Origin: Prosthecobacter sp.
Lineage (GTDB): Bacteria; Verrucomicrobiota; Verrucomicrobiia; Verrucomicrobiales; Verrucomicrobiaceae
Assembly: GCA_019186985.1 (NCBI GenBank)
Contig: JABARQ010000031.1
Location: forward strand, 1-64,000
DNA length: 64,000 nt
Direction of reading: 5' to 3'
A program made the translations under genes and the position numbers. Numbering within the stretch: position 1 is the stretch's first letter; each line of letters opens with the position of its first letter. Under the pieces are notes generated by a model. That model ran no database searches and was not told the origin of the DNA. It saw nothing but the letters and a program-made list of their open reading frames with translations. Positions 33,271 through 41,634 of the stretch are shown here, in pieces.

Positions 33271-34509
33271 ATGCGCATCCCGACCCGACTGCTGATCTTC
33301 ATCTCCCTCACCGCCTCAGCCCTGGCGGAAAACTGGCCCCAGTGGCGTGGGCCGCGCATGGATGGCACCAGCCTGGACCAGGGTTTCCCAACCGGCACCA
33401 CTGAAAAGTCCCAGGCCTGGAAGGTGGAGCTGCCGGGCTCGGGCCATGCCTCGCCCATTGTCTGGGATGACAAGGTCTTCACGGTCGCCGCCCTCGCAGA
33501 AACGCAGGAACGCGTGCTGCTGTGCCTGGACCGCAGCAGCGGCCGGATGCTCTGGAAGACCTCCGTCCTGAAATCACCCCTTGAAGGAAAGCATCGCCTG
33601 AACAGCCATGCATCAAGCACGCCCGCCACGGACGGTGAACGAATCTTCACCGCCTTTCTGGACGGCTCGGAGGTCGTTGTCAGCGCCCATGACTTCAACG
33701 GCGGCCAGGCCTGGCAGGTCCGCCCGGGCGCCTTTGCCAGCAAGCACGGCTTCTGCTCCAGCCCGATCCTGTTTGATGACAAGGTGATCGTGAACTGCGA
33801 CCACGACGGCCCGGGCTTCATCGTCGCCCTGTCACGGACCGACGGCCGCCAGCTCTGGCGCATCAAGCGCCCCAACAACACGCGCAGCTACTGCGTGCCG
33901 ATGATCCGCCGGATGGCGGGCCGCGTGCAGATGGTGCTCTCGGGAACCAAATGTGTGACCAGCTATGATCCGGCGGACGGGTCGCTGATCTGGATGATCG
34001 ACGGCCCCACCGAGCAGTTCGTGGCATCATTGGTGCAGGATGACAGGTCGGGCCTGCTGCTGATGAGCGGCGGCTTTCCGGAGCACCACATCCTGGCCAT
34101 CCGGCCGGACGGCTCGGGCAATGTCACCGACACCCACGTCGCCTGGCGGACGAACAAGGGCGTCGCCTACGTCCCCTCGCCTCTCTGTGAGAATGGATGG
34201 TTCCTGATCGTCTCGGATTCCGGCATCGCCCACTGCTTTGACGCCGCCACGGGTGAGATCGCCTGGGAGGAGCGCATGAAGGAGCACCATGCCTCGCTCG
34301 TCAGCGCTGAAGGCCGGGTGTACTTCATCAATGACTTCGGCACCCTGCGCACCGTGAAGCCCGGCAGGGAATACAAGCTGCTCGCTGAAGCCGAGCTCGG
34401 GGAAAAAGTGTTCGCCTCCCCAGCCCTGAGTGAGGGGCAGATCTTCATCCGTGGAGAAAAAAGCCTGTTCTGCCTGGGCAGGCGCCAGGTCAAGACTGCG
34501 GCACGTTGA
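33271..34509 (+). CDS. Secreted PQQ-type beta-propeller protein
   Basis: The ATG at 33271 gives 412 residues with a signal peptide (MRIPTRLLIFISLTASALA). The mature N-terminus ENWPQWRGPRMDG is the hallmark of a large Planctomycetes/Verrucomicrobia family of PQQ-like propellers. Blade motifs follow (LLCLDRSSGRMLWKT, LSRTDGRQLWRI, DPADGSLIWMI, FDAATGEIAWEE). The conserved PQQ-binding acidic and Trp-docking sites of alcohol dehydrogenases are not obvious, so it may be a structural propeller and not a dehydrogenase. It is probably periplasmic. The next gene starts 17 bases after its stop. Confidence 0.82.
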   Translation: MRIPTRLLIFISLTASALAENWPQWRGPRMDGTSLDQGFPTGTTEKSQAWKVELPGSGHASPIVWDDKVFTVAALAETQERVLLCLDRSSGRMLWKTSVLKSPLEGKHRLNSHASSTPATDGERIFTAFLDGSEVVVSAHDFNGGQAWQVRPGAFASKHGFCSSPILFDDKVIVNCDHDGPGFIVALSRTDGRQLWRIKRPNNTRSYCVPMIRRMAGRVQMVLSGTKCVTSYDPADGSLIWMIDGPTEQFVASLVQDDRSGLLLMSGGFPEHHILAIRPDGSGNVTDTHVAWRTNKGVAYVPSPLCENGWFLIVSDSGIAHCFDAATGEIAWEERMKEHHASLVSAEGRVYFINDFGTLRTVKPGREYKLLAEAELGEKVFASPALSEGQIFIRGEKSLFCLGRRQVKTAAR

Positions 34510-34526
34510 GCCGGACACCTTGCATC

Positions 34527-35075
34527 ATGAAACCCGTCCGCCGCCACTGTCTCGCCCTGCTGCTCCTGATTGTCTGCGCCCAGCTTGCAGGCTGTTCGCT
34601 GCTGAGGAAAAAGCCTGAGAAAAAGCCAGGCCCGGTCGGACAGGCCACCTTGATCGGCATGATCGAAATGGTGAATCCCGAGCAGAATTACGTCGTCATC
34701 CGCTGTGACACGCCGCCTGCCATCCAGCCGGGCACGGAGCTCATCGCCCTGAGCTCCCTCGGCACGCGCTCCAGGCTGGTGCTTTCACCTGAACGAAAGG
34801 GTTACTATCTCACGGCCGACATCAAGGAGGGTTCTCCGTCCGTCGCCAACCTTGTCCTGCTTCCTCATTCTGAAGAGCCGCCGGCGCCCGCCCCGCCCCT
34901 GCCTGCTCCGGAGACACCGTCAACCAACGATGCTTCCACCCCGGGGCCGGCCTCCGCCGTTCCCTCGACGCCGCTGCCGGCATTGCAGCCGCAGGCACCG
35001 CCACCCGGCGCAACACCGCCCGCAGCCCCCGCCGCAAGCCTGGATGACCTGGAACCGCCCGTGGGAAATCCTTGA
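34527..35075 (+). CDS. Pro-rich lipoprotein, unknown function
   Basis: This 182-residue protein starts at the ATG at 34527 with a lipoprotein signal (ALLLLIVCAQLAGC, lipobox LAGC). A folded region of about 90 residues follows (GQATLIGMIEMVNPEQNYVVIRCD, then ADIKEGSPSVANLVLL), resembling a small beta-barrel. The last ~70 residues are Pro/Ala-rich and disordered. I do not recognise a family. A TTG start overlapping the previous stop is possible but would disrupt the lipoprotein signal. It is likely attached to a membrane. Confidence 0.7.
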   Translation: MKPVRRHCLALLLLIVCAQLAGCSLLRKKPEKKPGPVGQATLIGMIEMVNPEQNYVVIRCDTPPAIQPGTELIALSSLGTRSRLVLSPERKGYYLTADIKEGSPSVANLVLLPHSEEPPAPAPPLPAPETPSTNDASTPGPASAVPSTPLPALQPQAPPPGATPPAAPAASLDDLEPPVGNP

Positions 35076-35115
35076 ACAGTCACGGACAAACCGCTTCGGT
35101 TCGGCTCCGCCCGTC

Positions 35116-36327
35116 ATGCTGACCGAAACCGAAGCCCTCGAACATCTCCTTGCCCGGGTTCAGCCCGGCCCGGCTGAGACAACCCGCCTTTTGGACGCGC
35201 TTGGACGCTTCAGCACGGCGGACCTGCTCGCGACCCTTCCCCTGCCCGGCTTCGACAACTCGATGATGGATGGTTATGCCATCCAGGCCGCAGCATCGGC
35301 CGATCCATCGCACCTGATTTCCGTTCATGCCGAACAGCCGGCGGGCATCGACCTTCACCTGACCTGCCCGCCCGGCAAAGCCGTCCGCATCTTCACGGGA
35401 GCCCCCATGCCGGCAGGTGCGGATGCCGTCATCATGCAGGAGGATGTCGAGCTCGTCGACGATTCGATCCGCTGCAGGGAGCCGGTTCAGCCGGGTGAAA
35501 ATGTCCGTCGAGCCGGGGCGGACCTCTGCCGCGGGCAGGTCATGCTGCGTCGTGGAGAAAAAATGACCGCCGGCATCATCGGCCTGCTGGCCTCGCAGGG
35601 CCTGGAAAAGGTCGAGGTGCATTCAGCACCCAGGGTCGCCGTCCTGAGCACGGGGGACGAACTGCGGCGGCCGGGCCAGCCACTGGAAGACGGCTGCATC
35701 TTCAACAGCAACGGCCCCATGCTCCAGGCGCTGCTGGCAGGCCTTGGCATTCATGAGGTGCGGACAGCTCACTGCGCGGACGACCTGGAAGTCACCGTGT
35801 CGGTTCTCGCGGAACTTCTTGCCAGCCAGGACGTCCTTCTGCTCAGCGGCGGAGTCTCCGTCGGTGACCACGATCACATCAAACCCGCCCTGGCGAAGCT
35901 GGGCATCCGGCCCGAAATCTGGCGGATCAAGGTCAGGCCGGGCAAACCCTTCCTGTTCGCCCAGTCCCGGCACGATGAAAGATCCACGTCGACAAGCATC
36001 TTTGGGCTGCCGGGCAACCCCGTGTCCGCCTTCATCACCTTCCACCTCTTTGTCAGGCCCGCCCTGCTGCGCTGGATGGGGGCCTCGGATGTTTCACCCT
36101 TCACCCTCATGGCCGGGGTGTCGGGCAGGCTGCACAACGACGGTGACCGCCCCCATTACCTCCGGGGAAGCCTGAAGGACGGTGTTTTTCAAACCACGGG
36201 TCTTCAGCAGAGCCATGCCCTCTACGCCCTGAGCCAGGCCTGCGCCCTTTTGCGCCTCGACCCCGGCCAGACCCTGGAGGCCGGTGATGCCGCACGAATC
36301 CTGCTGCTCAACACCCCCACGGGCTGA
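35116..36327 (+). CDS. moeA: Molybdopterin molybdenumtransferase
   Basis: MoeA inserts molybdate into adenylated molybdopterin (molybdenum cofactor synthesis). The ATG at 35116 gives 403 residues, which is normal. FDNSMMDGYAI near 49-59 and PGENVRRAGAD near 127-137 are the MoeA N-terminal signatures. VAVLSTGDEL near 175-184, FNSNGPML near 196 and LLLSGGVSVGDHD near 243-255 form the MoCF-fold active site. FGLPGNPVSAF near 296 and the C-terminal RVGLRL-type barrel complete the protein. The frame is open upstream, but that portion is a shadow of the Pro-rich lipoprotein gene. No other mo- gene is nearby. Confidence 0.94.
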   Translation: MLTETEALEHLLARVQPGPAETTRLLDALGRFSTADLLATLPLPGFDNSMMDGYAIQAAASADPSHLISVHAEQPAGIDLHLTCPPGKAVRIFTGAPMPAGADAVIMQEDVELVDDSIRCREPVQPGENVRRAGADLCRGQVMLRRGEKMTAGIIGLLASQGLEKVEVHSAPRVAVLSTGDELRRPGQPLEDGCIFNSNGPMLQALLAGLGIHEVRTAHCADDLEVTVSVLAELLASQDVLLLSGGVSVGDHDHIKPALAKLGIRPEIWRIKVRPGKPFLFAQSRHDERSTSTSIFGLPGNPVSAFITFHLFVRPALLRWMGASDVSPFTLMAGVSGRLHNDGDRPHYLRGSLKDGVFQTTGLQQSHALYALSQACALLRLDPGQTLEAGDAARILLLNTPTG

Positions 36328-36336
36328 TCCGCCCCC

Positions 36337-36364
36337 TTGAAGGCGGCCGGAAACATCCTAATTT
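36337..36364 (+). promoter_or_regulatory. Candidate promoter for the 57-residue lipoprotein, leaderless
   Basis: TTGAAG (36337-36342), a 16-base spacer and TAATTT (36359-36364) end 7 bases before the ATG at 36372. This is the same geometry as at 33235-33271 and implies a leaderless transcript. Confidence 0.45.
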
Positions 36365-36371
36365 CCGCCCC

Positions 36372-36545
36372 ATGAAAACCGCCCTCCTTACCCTGATCCT
36401 GCTTCCTGTCTGCATCAGCCTTGCCTCATGCCGCGGGGCTGGCGGCCCCGCCCAGCGTGTCGGCTACGAAATGGACCGCGCGGCCTACAAGGTTGGCGGA
36501 GGCATCGCCCGCGCCGGACACTCGATCCAGCGTGCCGCCCGCTGA
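36372..36545 (+). CDS. Tiny lipoprotein, entericidin-like layout
   Basis: A 57-residue reading frame begins MKTALLTLILLPVCISLASC, with lipobox LASC at 17-20. The mature peptide is only 37 residues (Gly/Ala/Arg-rich, ending IARAGHSIQRAAR), which is amphipathic and basic. Entericidins and similar small envelope lipoproteins have this size and layout, but I see no diagnostic motif. Its stop lies 17 bases from the converging pal stop. The good lipobox, a dedicated promoter-like sequence and compact position support a real gene. Confidence 0.6.
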   Translation: MKTALLTLILLPVCISLASCRGAGGPAQRVGYEMDRAAYKVGGGIARAGHSIQRAAR

Positions 36546-36562
36546 CTCCCACGCCGGACCAG

Positions 36563-37045
36563 TCACTGCCGGTAGATCACCACCACCCCGGAGGTGGGCG
36601 AACTTGGTGAACTGTCAAAACCAAAGCCCACGGTCTGAAGGCTGGCCGCCTCGACACCCGCCTCGATCAGGAACTGCCTCACCGCCTGGGCGCGCCTTTC
36701 AGAAAGTGAACGCGCATAATCCTCGGGAAGCCCCGGCGCAGTATAACCAGCAATGAGATAGCGCGGCCTGCCCGCCTGCCATTCCGCCGCCAGCCCGCCC
36801 AGGATCTTCTGATGCCCGCCGCCGAGCCTGAAGACGGTCCCGGGAAACTCCAGGGCCTGGCAGGCAGGTTTCAAGGCGGCCTCCAGGGGGCTGCTGAACC
36901 CCTCCCTGCCGCCCAGGGCATAGACCACGGTCGGCTCGTCATTTTTCGTCAATCCGGGAACCCCGGGCAGCGCCTGACAGCAGGCCAGGACAGCCGGCAT
37001 CAAGGCTGCGGAGAGGAGGCGGAGGCTGGAGCGCGTCGATTCCAT
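36563..37045 (-). CDS. pal: Pal-like OmpA-domain lipoprotein of the Tol system
   Basis: This last gene of the tol operon encodes 160 residues from the ATG at 37045. It has a lipoprotein-type signal (LLSAALMPAVLACC). An OmpA-like region of about 100 residues ends with the peptidoglycan-binding helix SERRAQAVRQFLIEAG and the following VGFGFD. Several canonical OmpA/Pal residues (the NxxxF/D..G....N..LS core) are weak, so binding to peptidoglycan is inferred, not obvious. It starts 2 bases after the tolB stop; an alternative start at 37060 would overlap tolB. In the family, Pal tethers the outer membrane to the cell wall and is recruited by TolB. Confidence 0.7.
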   Translation of the reverse strand: MESTRSSLRLLSAALMPAVLACCQALPGVPGLTKNDEPTVVYALGGREGFSSPLEAALKPACQALEFPGTVFRLGGGHQKILGGLAAEWQAGRPRYLIAGYTAPGLPEDYARSLSERRAQAVRQFLIEAGVEAASLQTVGFGFDSSPSSPTSGVVVIYRQ

Positions 37046-37047
37046 GC

Positions 37048-38244
37048 TCACTTCATCCACCGGGGTTCACTGATGCGGCCCTGCTTTTCAAGAATCGCAC
37101 GCCGATGTCCGCTGGTCAGGTGATGGACGTAAAGCACCCCGTGCTGGGTATAGCATACATAGCGCCCGTTCGGGCTCCAGGACGGATGCGCGGCGCCACC
37201 GGCCTGAATGACGCGGGCATGACCATTCGGCCAGCCTTTCACGACGACGGCCAGATGACCGCCTGACCGGGCGGTGAAGGCGACGGACTGGCCGTCCGGC
37301 GAAAACTCCGGATCTGTCGAAAAGCGGTAGCCCGTCCGCCAGCGGACCAGGCTGGCCTGGCTCTGGTTCGTTTCCGGGACTTCCGCCACATAGAGCGCCG
37401 GCCCCTGCCCCCGGTCGTCGGAAAAAATCACCTGCCTGCCGTCGGGATGCCAGGATGGCGATCCAGGAACCCCCGTGGTGTCGCTGATGCAGGCCGCGGT
37501 GTTCGTGTTCAGGTCGGTCACGAAGACCTCGGGGTTGCCCAGGAAGCTCATCACCATCGCCAGACGCTGGCCGTCCGGGGAAAAGGCGGCGCCGAAACTG
37601 CTGCCCGATGTGTCGGTCACCGTCCGCTCCCAACCCTGCCCCAGGTCAAGCCACTGAACCACCGGGAAACCGCTGCGATAGCTCGTGTAGGCCACGGCTG
37701 AAGCATCTGAGTTCAAGGTGGGCGACACCGCACCATGCCTGTGATGGGTGACTTGAAAAACCTCACGCCCCTCGGGGTCGCTAAGGTAGACCTGCCTGAC
37801 TCCGGACTTGTCACTGACAAAGGCGATCCGGCTGGTGGCGAGCCCAGGCTTGCCGGTGATGGCCAGGATGACATCATCCGCAAAGGCGCGTGCGTTTTCA
37901 TCCAGGCCAGGCGCCGCATACGTTCGTTCCAGCAGCCTTTTGCCCGAGGAATCCATCACACGCCCCGTGAGACGTCCGCCGACCGACGCGCCCGAAATGA
38001 CAAACTCCGCCTGACCCGAGGTGATCTGAAACTCATGCGCCGACTCCAGCTCAGCCTGCACGGCACGCTGGCTGCTCCCGCCGGTGCCCCCGGTGAACTC
38101 GCCCATCTGCACCTTCTTCAAGGCGGCAGCCGCCACAGGCTGCTTCCGCGCCCTCCCGGAAACAAGCCAGGAAGGCAGCGTCAACGCCGTTGCCGCCGCC
38201 GCTGGCAGCAGGACAAGCAGGACGATGAGCGGCGCAAGGGGCAT
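37048..38244 (-). CDS. tolB: TolB-like periplasmic beta-propeller
   Basis: The 398-residue protein has a signal peptide (residues 1-24, ending PAAAATALT). An N-terminal alpha/beta domain (about 40-135) is followed by PD40/WD40-like propeller blades. Blade motifs include SRIAFVSDKSGVRQVYLSD, GAAFSPDGQRLAMVMS, SPSWHPDGRQVIFSDD, DPEFSPDGQSVAFTA and HPSWSPNGRYVCYT, the classical TolB blades. TolB links Pal with TolA. The gene lies 5 bases downstream of the tolA-like gene and 2 bases before pal, as expected for a tol operon. Confidence 0.87.
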   Translation of the reverse strand: MPLAPLIVLLVLLPAAAATALTLPSWLVSGRARKQPVAAAALKKVQMGEFTGGTGGSSQRAVQAELESAHEFQITSGQAEFVISGASVGGRLTGRVMDSSGKRLLERTYAAPGLDENARAFADDVILAITGKPGLATSRIAFVSDKSGVRQVYLSDPEGREVFQVTHHRHGAVSPTLNSDASAVAYTSYRSGFPVVQWLDLGQGWERTVTDTSGSSFGAAFSPDGQRLAMVMSFLGNPEVFVTDLNTNTAACISDTTGVPGSPSWHPDGRQVIFSDDRGQGPALYVAEVPETNQSQASLVRWRTGYRFSTDPEFSPDGQSVAFTARSGGHLAVVVKGWPNGHARVIQAGGAAHPSWSPNGRYVCYTQHGVLYVHHLTSGHRRAILEKQGRISEPRWMK

Positions 38245-38249
38245 TCAGT

Positions 38250-39251
38250 TCAGTCAATCTGGAGATTCACCTGAAGTGAATAACGTGTTCCAGGAAATTT
38301 TACAGGCAGGCTTTCGGAAATCTTGACGACTTTCTGAAGCATTTTGTCGACCGATTCGTCCAGCACCTGGGATCCGGACTTTTTGTGAACGACGGCATCC
38401 CTGAGAGCCCCATCACGCAACACGGCAAGCCTGACTTCCACACGACGCTGATCCGCCGGCACCAGGGTCGGTGAAGGCGGCTTCCAGGCTTCAAGCATGG
38501 CGCGCTGAAGCGCCTTCTCGACAGGCCCCATGTCAGCTCCGCCAGTTTCGGCAGCGAGAATCCTGTCAGCCTCATTGTGGACGGCAATCTGAAGCAGGCT
38601 GGGCACAGGCTGGGGAACTGAAACCATGGGCTGCGGAGCCGTCTTGGTAATCGCTGAAATCGCGATGTACTTGGCAGGTTCTCTCAAAGGCTGAACGGTT
38701 TCAGACGGACCTGCCGTGTCGGCACGTGGCCGGGCCGGTTCAGCCTGCCCGGCCACCTTGCCCTTGCCAGGCAGCCCACCACCAATCTGGGCGCTTAAAC
38801 CTCCTGCGGTGCGGCGAGGCAAAAAGGCATCCATTCCGGAAGCACTTGAAATCGAGTTCTCAAGCCCCCCCTCAACGGCCGCACCTGAGGCGGCCGCCCT
38901 GGGACTCGTCGGCAACGGTTCGGCAACGAGCTTGTTGAGTTCTGGGGAAGTCCCCTGCTTCGGCGGTGCAACAGTCACAGGAGCCGGAGGCGGCGGTGCC
39001 TTTTTCACCTCTGCAGCAGGCTTGGCAGGCGTCTCAGGCTTTGGCTGCTCCTGGGAAACCTCCCTGAAATCCCCAGGCTTTCGCCAGACCAGCTCAGTTT
39101 CCGGCATGCCAGTTCCTCGAACCTCGTCATCCGGCGCAAGCATGGGCAGCAGCGTCCAGGCCAGCATCCCCAGCAGCAGCAGGGCCAGCCCAATCCCCGC
39201 CAGGGCTGGAGCCAGCGGCTCCAGGGCTGTTCGTGTGGGTTTGCCGGGCAT
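38250..39251 (-). CDS. tolA: TolA/TonB-like energy-transducing protein
   Basis: The 333-residue protein has one membrane helix (residues about 16-39), a Pro/Lys/Ala-rich stretch (PKPETPAKPAAEVKKAPPPP), a low-complexity middle, and a C-terminal alpha/beta domain of about 90 residues. That domain runs from LQRAMLEAWKPPSP to RYSLQVNLQI and contains VEVRLAVLRDGALRDAVVHKKSGSQVLDESV. It is TolA/TonB-type. TolA is favoured by its place between tolR and tolB, although Verrucomicrobia TonB proteins look alike. It would span the periplasm and transmit force from the TolQR motor. Confidence 0.8.
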   Translation of the reverse strand: MPGKPTRTALEPLAPALAGIGLALLLLGMLAWTLLPMLAPDDEVRGTGMPETELVWRKPGDFREVSQEQPKPETPAKPAAEVKKAPPPPAPVTVAPPKQGTSPELNKLVAEPLPTSPRAAASGAAVEGGLENSISSASGMDAFLPRRTAGGLSAQIGGGLPGKGKVAGQAEPARPRADTAGPSETVQPLREPAKYIAISAITKTAPQPMVSVPQPVPSLLQIAVHNEADRILAAETGGADMGPVEKALQRAMLEAWKPPSPTLVPADQRRVEVRLAVLRDGALRDAVVHKKSGSQVLDESVDKMLQKVVKISESLPVKFPGTRYSLQVNLQID

Positions 39252-39259
39252 GATCAGGG

Positions 39260-39676
39260 TCAGTTGGCGGAGCTTGTGCTGACAACAACGGCCGTGTGCC
39301 GGACCTTCGCACTGCGCAGGGCGTCCATCACTTGAATGAGCTGGGGCGCGCTCAGGCTCGGCGGAATCACCACCACCACCCCGAGTTCCGGAGCGGCCGC
39401 CACCTGTCGGCTCAGCTCACCGATCAAGGCCTGGTGTTCGATGTCCTTCCCCGCCAGCATCAGCTTCAGGTCCTTGGCCACCCGCAGCTCCATGGTGGCC
39501 TTGGGAGACCGGTCCGCACCGGCCTGCAACGATGCCTCCGCCGATCCTCGCCCCTGGATTCCGACGGTGGAAAACACCGCCATCAAAAGCACGAACATGA
39601 GCAGCAGGTCCAGCCAAGGAACCACCTGCACCTCCGCTACCAGTCTCGGCAGATGACGGCTGGAGAGTCGCTTCAT
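39260..39676 (-). CDS. tolR: TolR/ExbD-family proton-channel protein
   Basis: The 138-residue protein has a single N-terminal membrane helix (VPWLDLLLMFVLLMAVFSTV, residues about 19-38) carrying the essential Asp of the TolR/ExbD/MotB family in PWLDLLL. The periplasmic domain reads VVVVIPPSLSAPQLIQVMDALRSA, typical of ExbD. It overlaps the end of tolQ by four bases (ATGA) and is followed 8 bases later by the tolA-like gene. Together with TolQ it forms the proton-driven motor. Confidence 0.88.
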   Translation of the reverse strand: MKRLSSRHLPRLVAEVQVVPWLDLLLMFVLLMAVFSTVGIQGRGSAEASLQAGADRSPKATMELRVAKDLKLMLAGKDIEHQALIGELSRQVAAAPELGVVVVIPPSLSAPQLIQVMDALRSAKVRHTAVVVSTSSAN

Positions 39677-40500
39677 GCCCGTGCGATGGGGTGACGTGTG
39701 GTTCCCGTTGAGGTGCCGGGCACCGGCATGGCAGGCGCCCCCAGGCTGCCAAGGCTGGGCAGGCTTTCCTCGACCTTTCGATGATCCACAAACTGCCTGT
39801 CAAAAATGCCGCTCAGCTCTGCGGCGTAATTGTCCATGCGCACGATCAGATGCCGGATCCTACCGACCACGGAATTGTAGCCGGCCAGGGTGGGGATCAC
39901 CACCGCGACTGCGGCGATGCTGCTCAGCAGGGCGGTGCACACGTCCTCTGCCAGGGTGGCCGGCCCGCCTCCCCCTCCCTGCACGGCAAAGGCATCCAGC
40001 AGACCCAGCAGGGTTCCCAGCACGCCCAGCAGCGGCGCAATGGAAATGACCGTGGCCACATATCCAAGACGCATCTCCAGCTTCAGGGCGGCGCTGCCGA
40101 TCGCCCGCTCCATTGAGTTCTGGACCGTGCTCATCTGGCTCGGGGAAATCCTTCCCGCCCCCTGAAGACGGGCGGAAAAGCTCCTCCCCGGCTCCTCCTC
40201 GCCCACCAGATGAAAGGCCAGGTCCTTGGCGGCAGCGTGATAGAGATAGTACAACGGTGACATGTCCGTCTGCTCCTTGGTCAGGTAGAGCGCCAGCGGA
40301 TGCGGACTTTCATGAAACTGCCGGAGAAACCTGCGGTTCGCCTTCTCCGTCCTCCGCAGCAGCAGCCACTTCATGAGCAGCGCGGCCCAGCTCACCGTGG
40401 AAAGCAGGCCCAGCAGGCCCAGGATCACCCAGGTTGCGGGGGTGATGTGCTCCTGCCCAAACCTAAGGCCGTTGATGAAGGAAAGTATGAAGGCAAACAT
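39673..40500 (-). CDS. tolQ: TolQ/ExbB-family motor protein
   Basis: The ATG at 40500 gives 275 residues; the frame is open for 41 more codons, but that part lies in the divergent promoter region. Three membrane segments are visible: residues about 21-41 (WVILGLLGLLSTVSWAALLM), 142-165 (RLGYVATVISIAPLLGVLGTLLGLLDAF) and 186-206 (ALLSSIAAVAVVIPTLAGYN), with the conserved APLLGVLGT. Such proteins form the pentameric motor with TolR. It is the first gene of the tol operon, facing parB. Confidence 0.88.
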   Translation of the reverse strand: MFAFILSFINGLRFGQEHITPATWVILGLLGLLSTVSWAALLMKWLLLRRTEKANRRFLRQFHESPHPLALYLTKEQTDMSPLYYLYHAAAKDLAFHLVGEEEPGRSFSARLQGAGRISPSQMSTVQNSMERAIGSAALKLEMRLGYVATVISIAPLLGVLGTLLGLLDAFAVQGGGGGPATLAEDVCTALLSSIAAVAVVIPTLAGYNSVVGRIRHLIVRMDNYAAELSGIFDRQFVDHRKVEESLPSLGSLGAPAMPVPGTSTGTTRHPIARA

Positions 40501-40715
40501 CACGCGGGAGAATAACCGACAGTTAATCAACCTTGAATGTCTGGCGTCAACCGGGGAATCGCGGGATTCAACGCCCCGGGCACCCCCCTGGACTCCGTGA
40601 ATCGTTGATGATGAGCTTCGCATGATCCTCTCGCGGGAGGGCCCGGGGAGTGAAGAACCGCCTTCAAAGGATTCCGCCTTGCTTGTCCTGCATGTCTCAT
40701 TACCCTCGCCATCCT
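40501..40715. promoter_or_regulatory. Divergent promoter region, tolQ and parB
   Basis: For parB, TTGCTT (40679-40684), a 16-base spacer and TACCCT (40701-40706) end 9 bases before the ATG. For tolQ, the best -35 is TTGACG on the minus strand (40550-40545), with no clean -10. No inverted repeat or other element is obvious. Confidence 0.3.
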
Positions 40716-41627
40716 ATGGCAAAATCGGCACTCGGAAAAGGTCTTGGCGCTCTCATCTCAGCCCCGGCAGCGGCGGCTGGCTCAGCGTCCAGGCTGCCGG
40801 CGCTCTCACAGCCCGCCCCGGGCGACATCGTCCGCAAGGTTTCCCTGGACCAGGTCGTCCCCAGCCCCCTGCAGCCCCGTAAGGAATTTATCGCCGAACA
40901 GCTCACCGAGCTGATGGAGTCGATCCGTGAGCATGGCATCATCCAGCCCTTGATCGTTCGCCAGGTGTCCGGCAAACTGGAGCTGATCGCTGGTGAAAGA
41001 CGTTTCCGCGCCTCCACCCAGCTAGGCCTGAAGGAGGTGCCCGTCATCATCCGCCATGCCACTGACCGCGATGTCCTGGAGATGGCGCTCATCGAAAACC
41101 TCCAGCGCGAAGACCTCAACCCCATCGAAGAAGCGCGAGCTTACCACCGCCTCGCCGAGGAATTTGCCATGAAGCAGGAGGACATCGCCCGGCGTGTTGG
41201 CAAAAACCGGGCCACCGTCGCCAACGCCATCCGCCTGCTTGACCTGGCTCCTCCGGTCCAGGAAATGCTGACCCAGGGCAGGATCACCAGCGGTCATGCC
41301 AAGGTGCTGCTCATGCTGAAGGACGCCGCCCAGCAGGAAAAGGCCGCCGAGGAGGTGGTCCGGAAAAGCCTCACCGTACGCGCCACGGAAAAGCTCGCCC
41401 ACAACATCATCACCCCGCCGGTTCCGAAGCCCAAGTTCGACGACCAGGATGTGCTCCGGGCCATCGAAACCTGCGAACAGCGCCTCATGCAGCACCTCTC
41501 CACCAACGTGGCCATCAAGCACCACGAAAAAAAGGGCAGCATCGAGATTGACTATTATGGGGTCGAAGACTTGAACCGTCTCCTCAGCCTCATGGGCGTT
41601 CCCGAGGAAAAGATCGAGGAGGAGTGA
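40716..41627 (+). CDS. parB: ParB/Spo0J chromosome-partition protein
   Basis: ParB binds parS, slides on DNA using CTP, and segregates the chromosome origin with ParA. The ATG at 40716 gives 303 residues beginning MAKSALGKGLGALI, the ParA-stimulating N-terminus of ParB. VVPSPLQPRKEF is the ParB/Srx start; GERRFRAS and ENLQREDLNPIEEARAY are the CTP-binding boxes II and III. KQEDIARRVGKNRATVANAIRLL is the helix-turn-helix for parS. A C-terminal dimer region with heptad-like Leu follows. No parA and no convincing parS (TGTTTCACGTGAAACA-like) is in this window, although parB is usually next to parA. Confidence 0.94.
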   Translation: MAKSALGKGLGALISAPAAAAGSASRLPALSQPAPGDIVRKVSLDQVVPSPLQPRKEFIAEQLTELMESIREHGIIQPLIVRQVSGKLELIAGERRFRASTQLGLKEVPVIIRHATDRDVLEMALIENLQREDLNPIEEARAYHRLAEEFAMKQEDIARRVGKNRATVANAIRLLDLAPPVQEMLTQGRITSGHAKVLLMLKDAAQQEKAAEEVVRKSLTVRATEKLAHNIITPPVPKPKFDDQDVLRAIETCEQRLMQHLSTNVAIKHHEKKGSIEIDYYGVEDLNRLLSLMGVPEEKIEEE

Positions 41628-41634
41628 AGGACTC

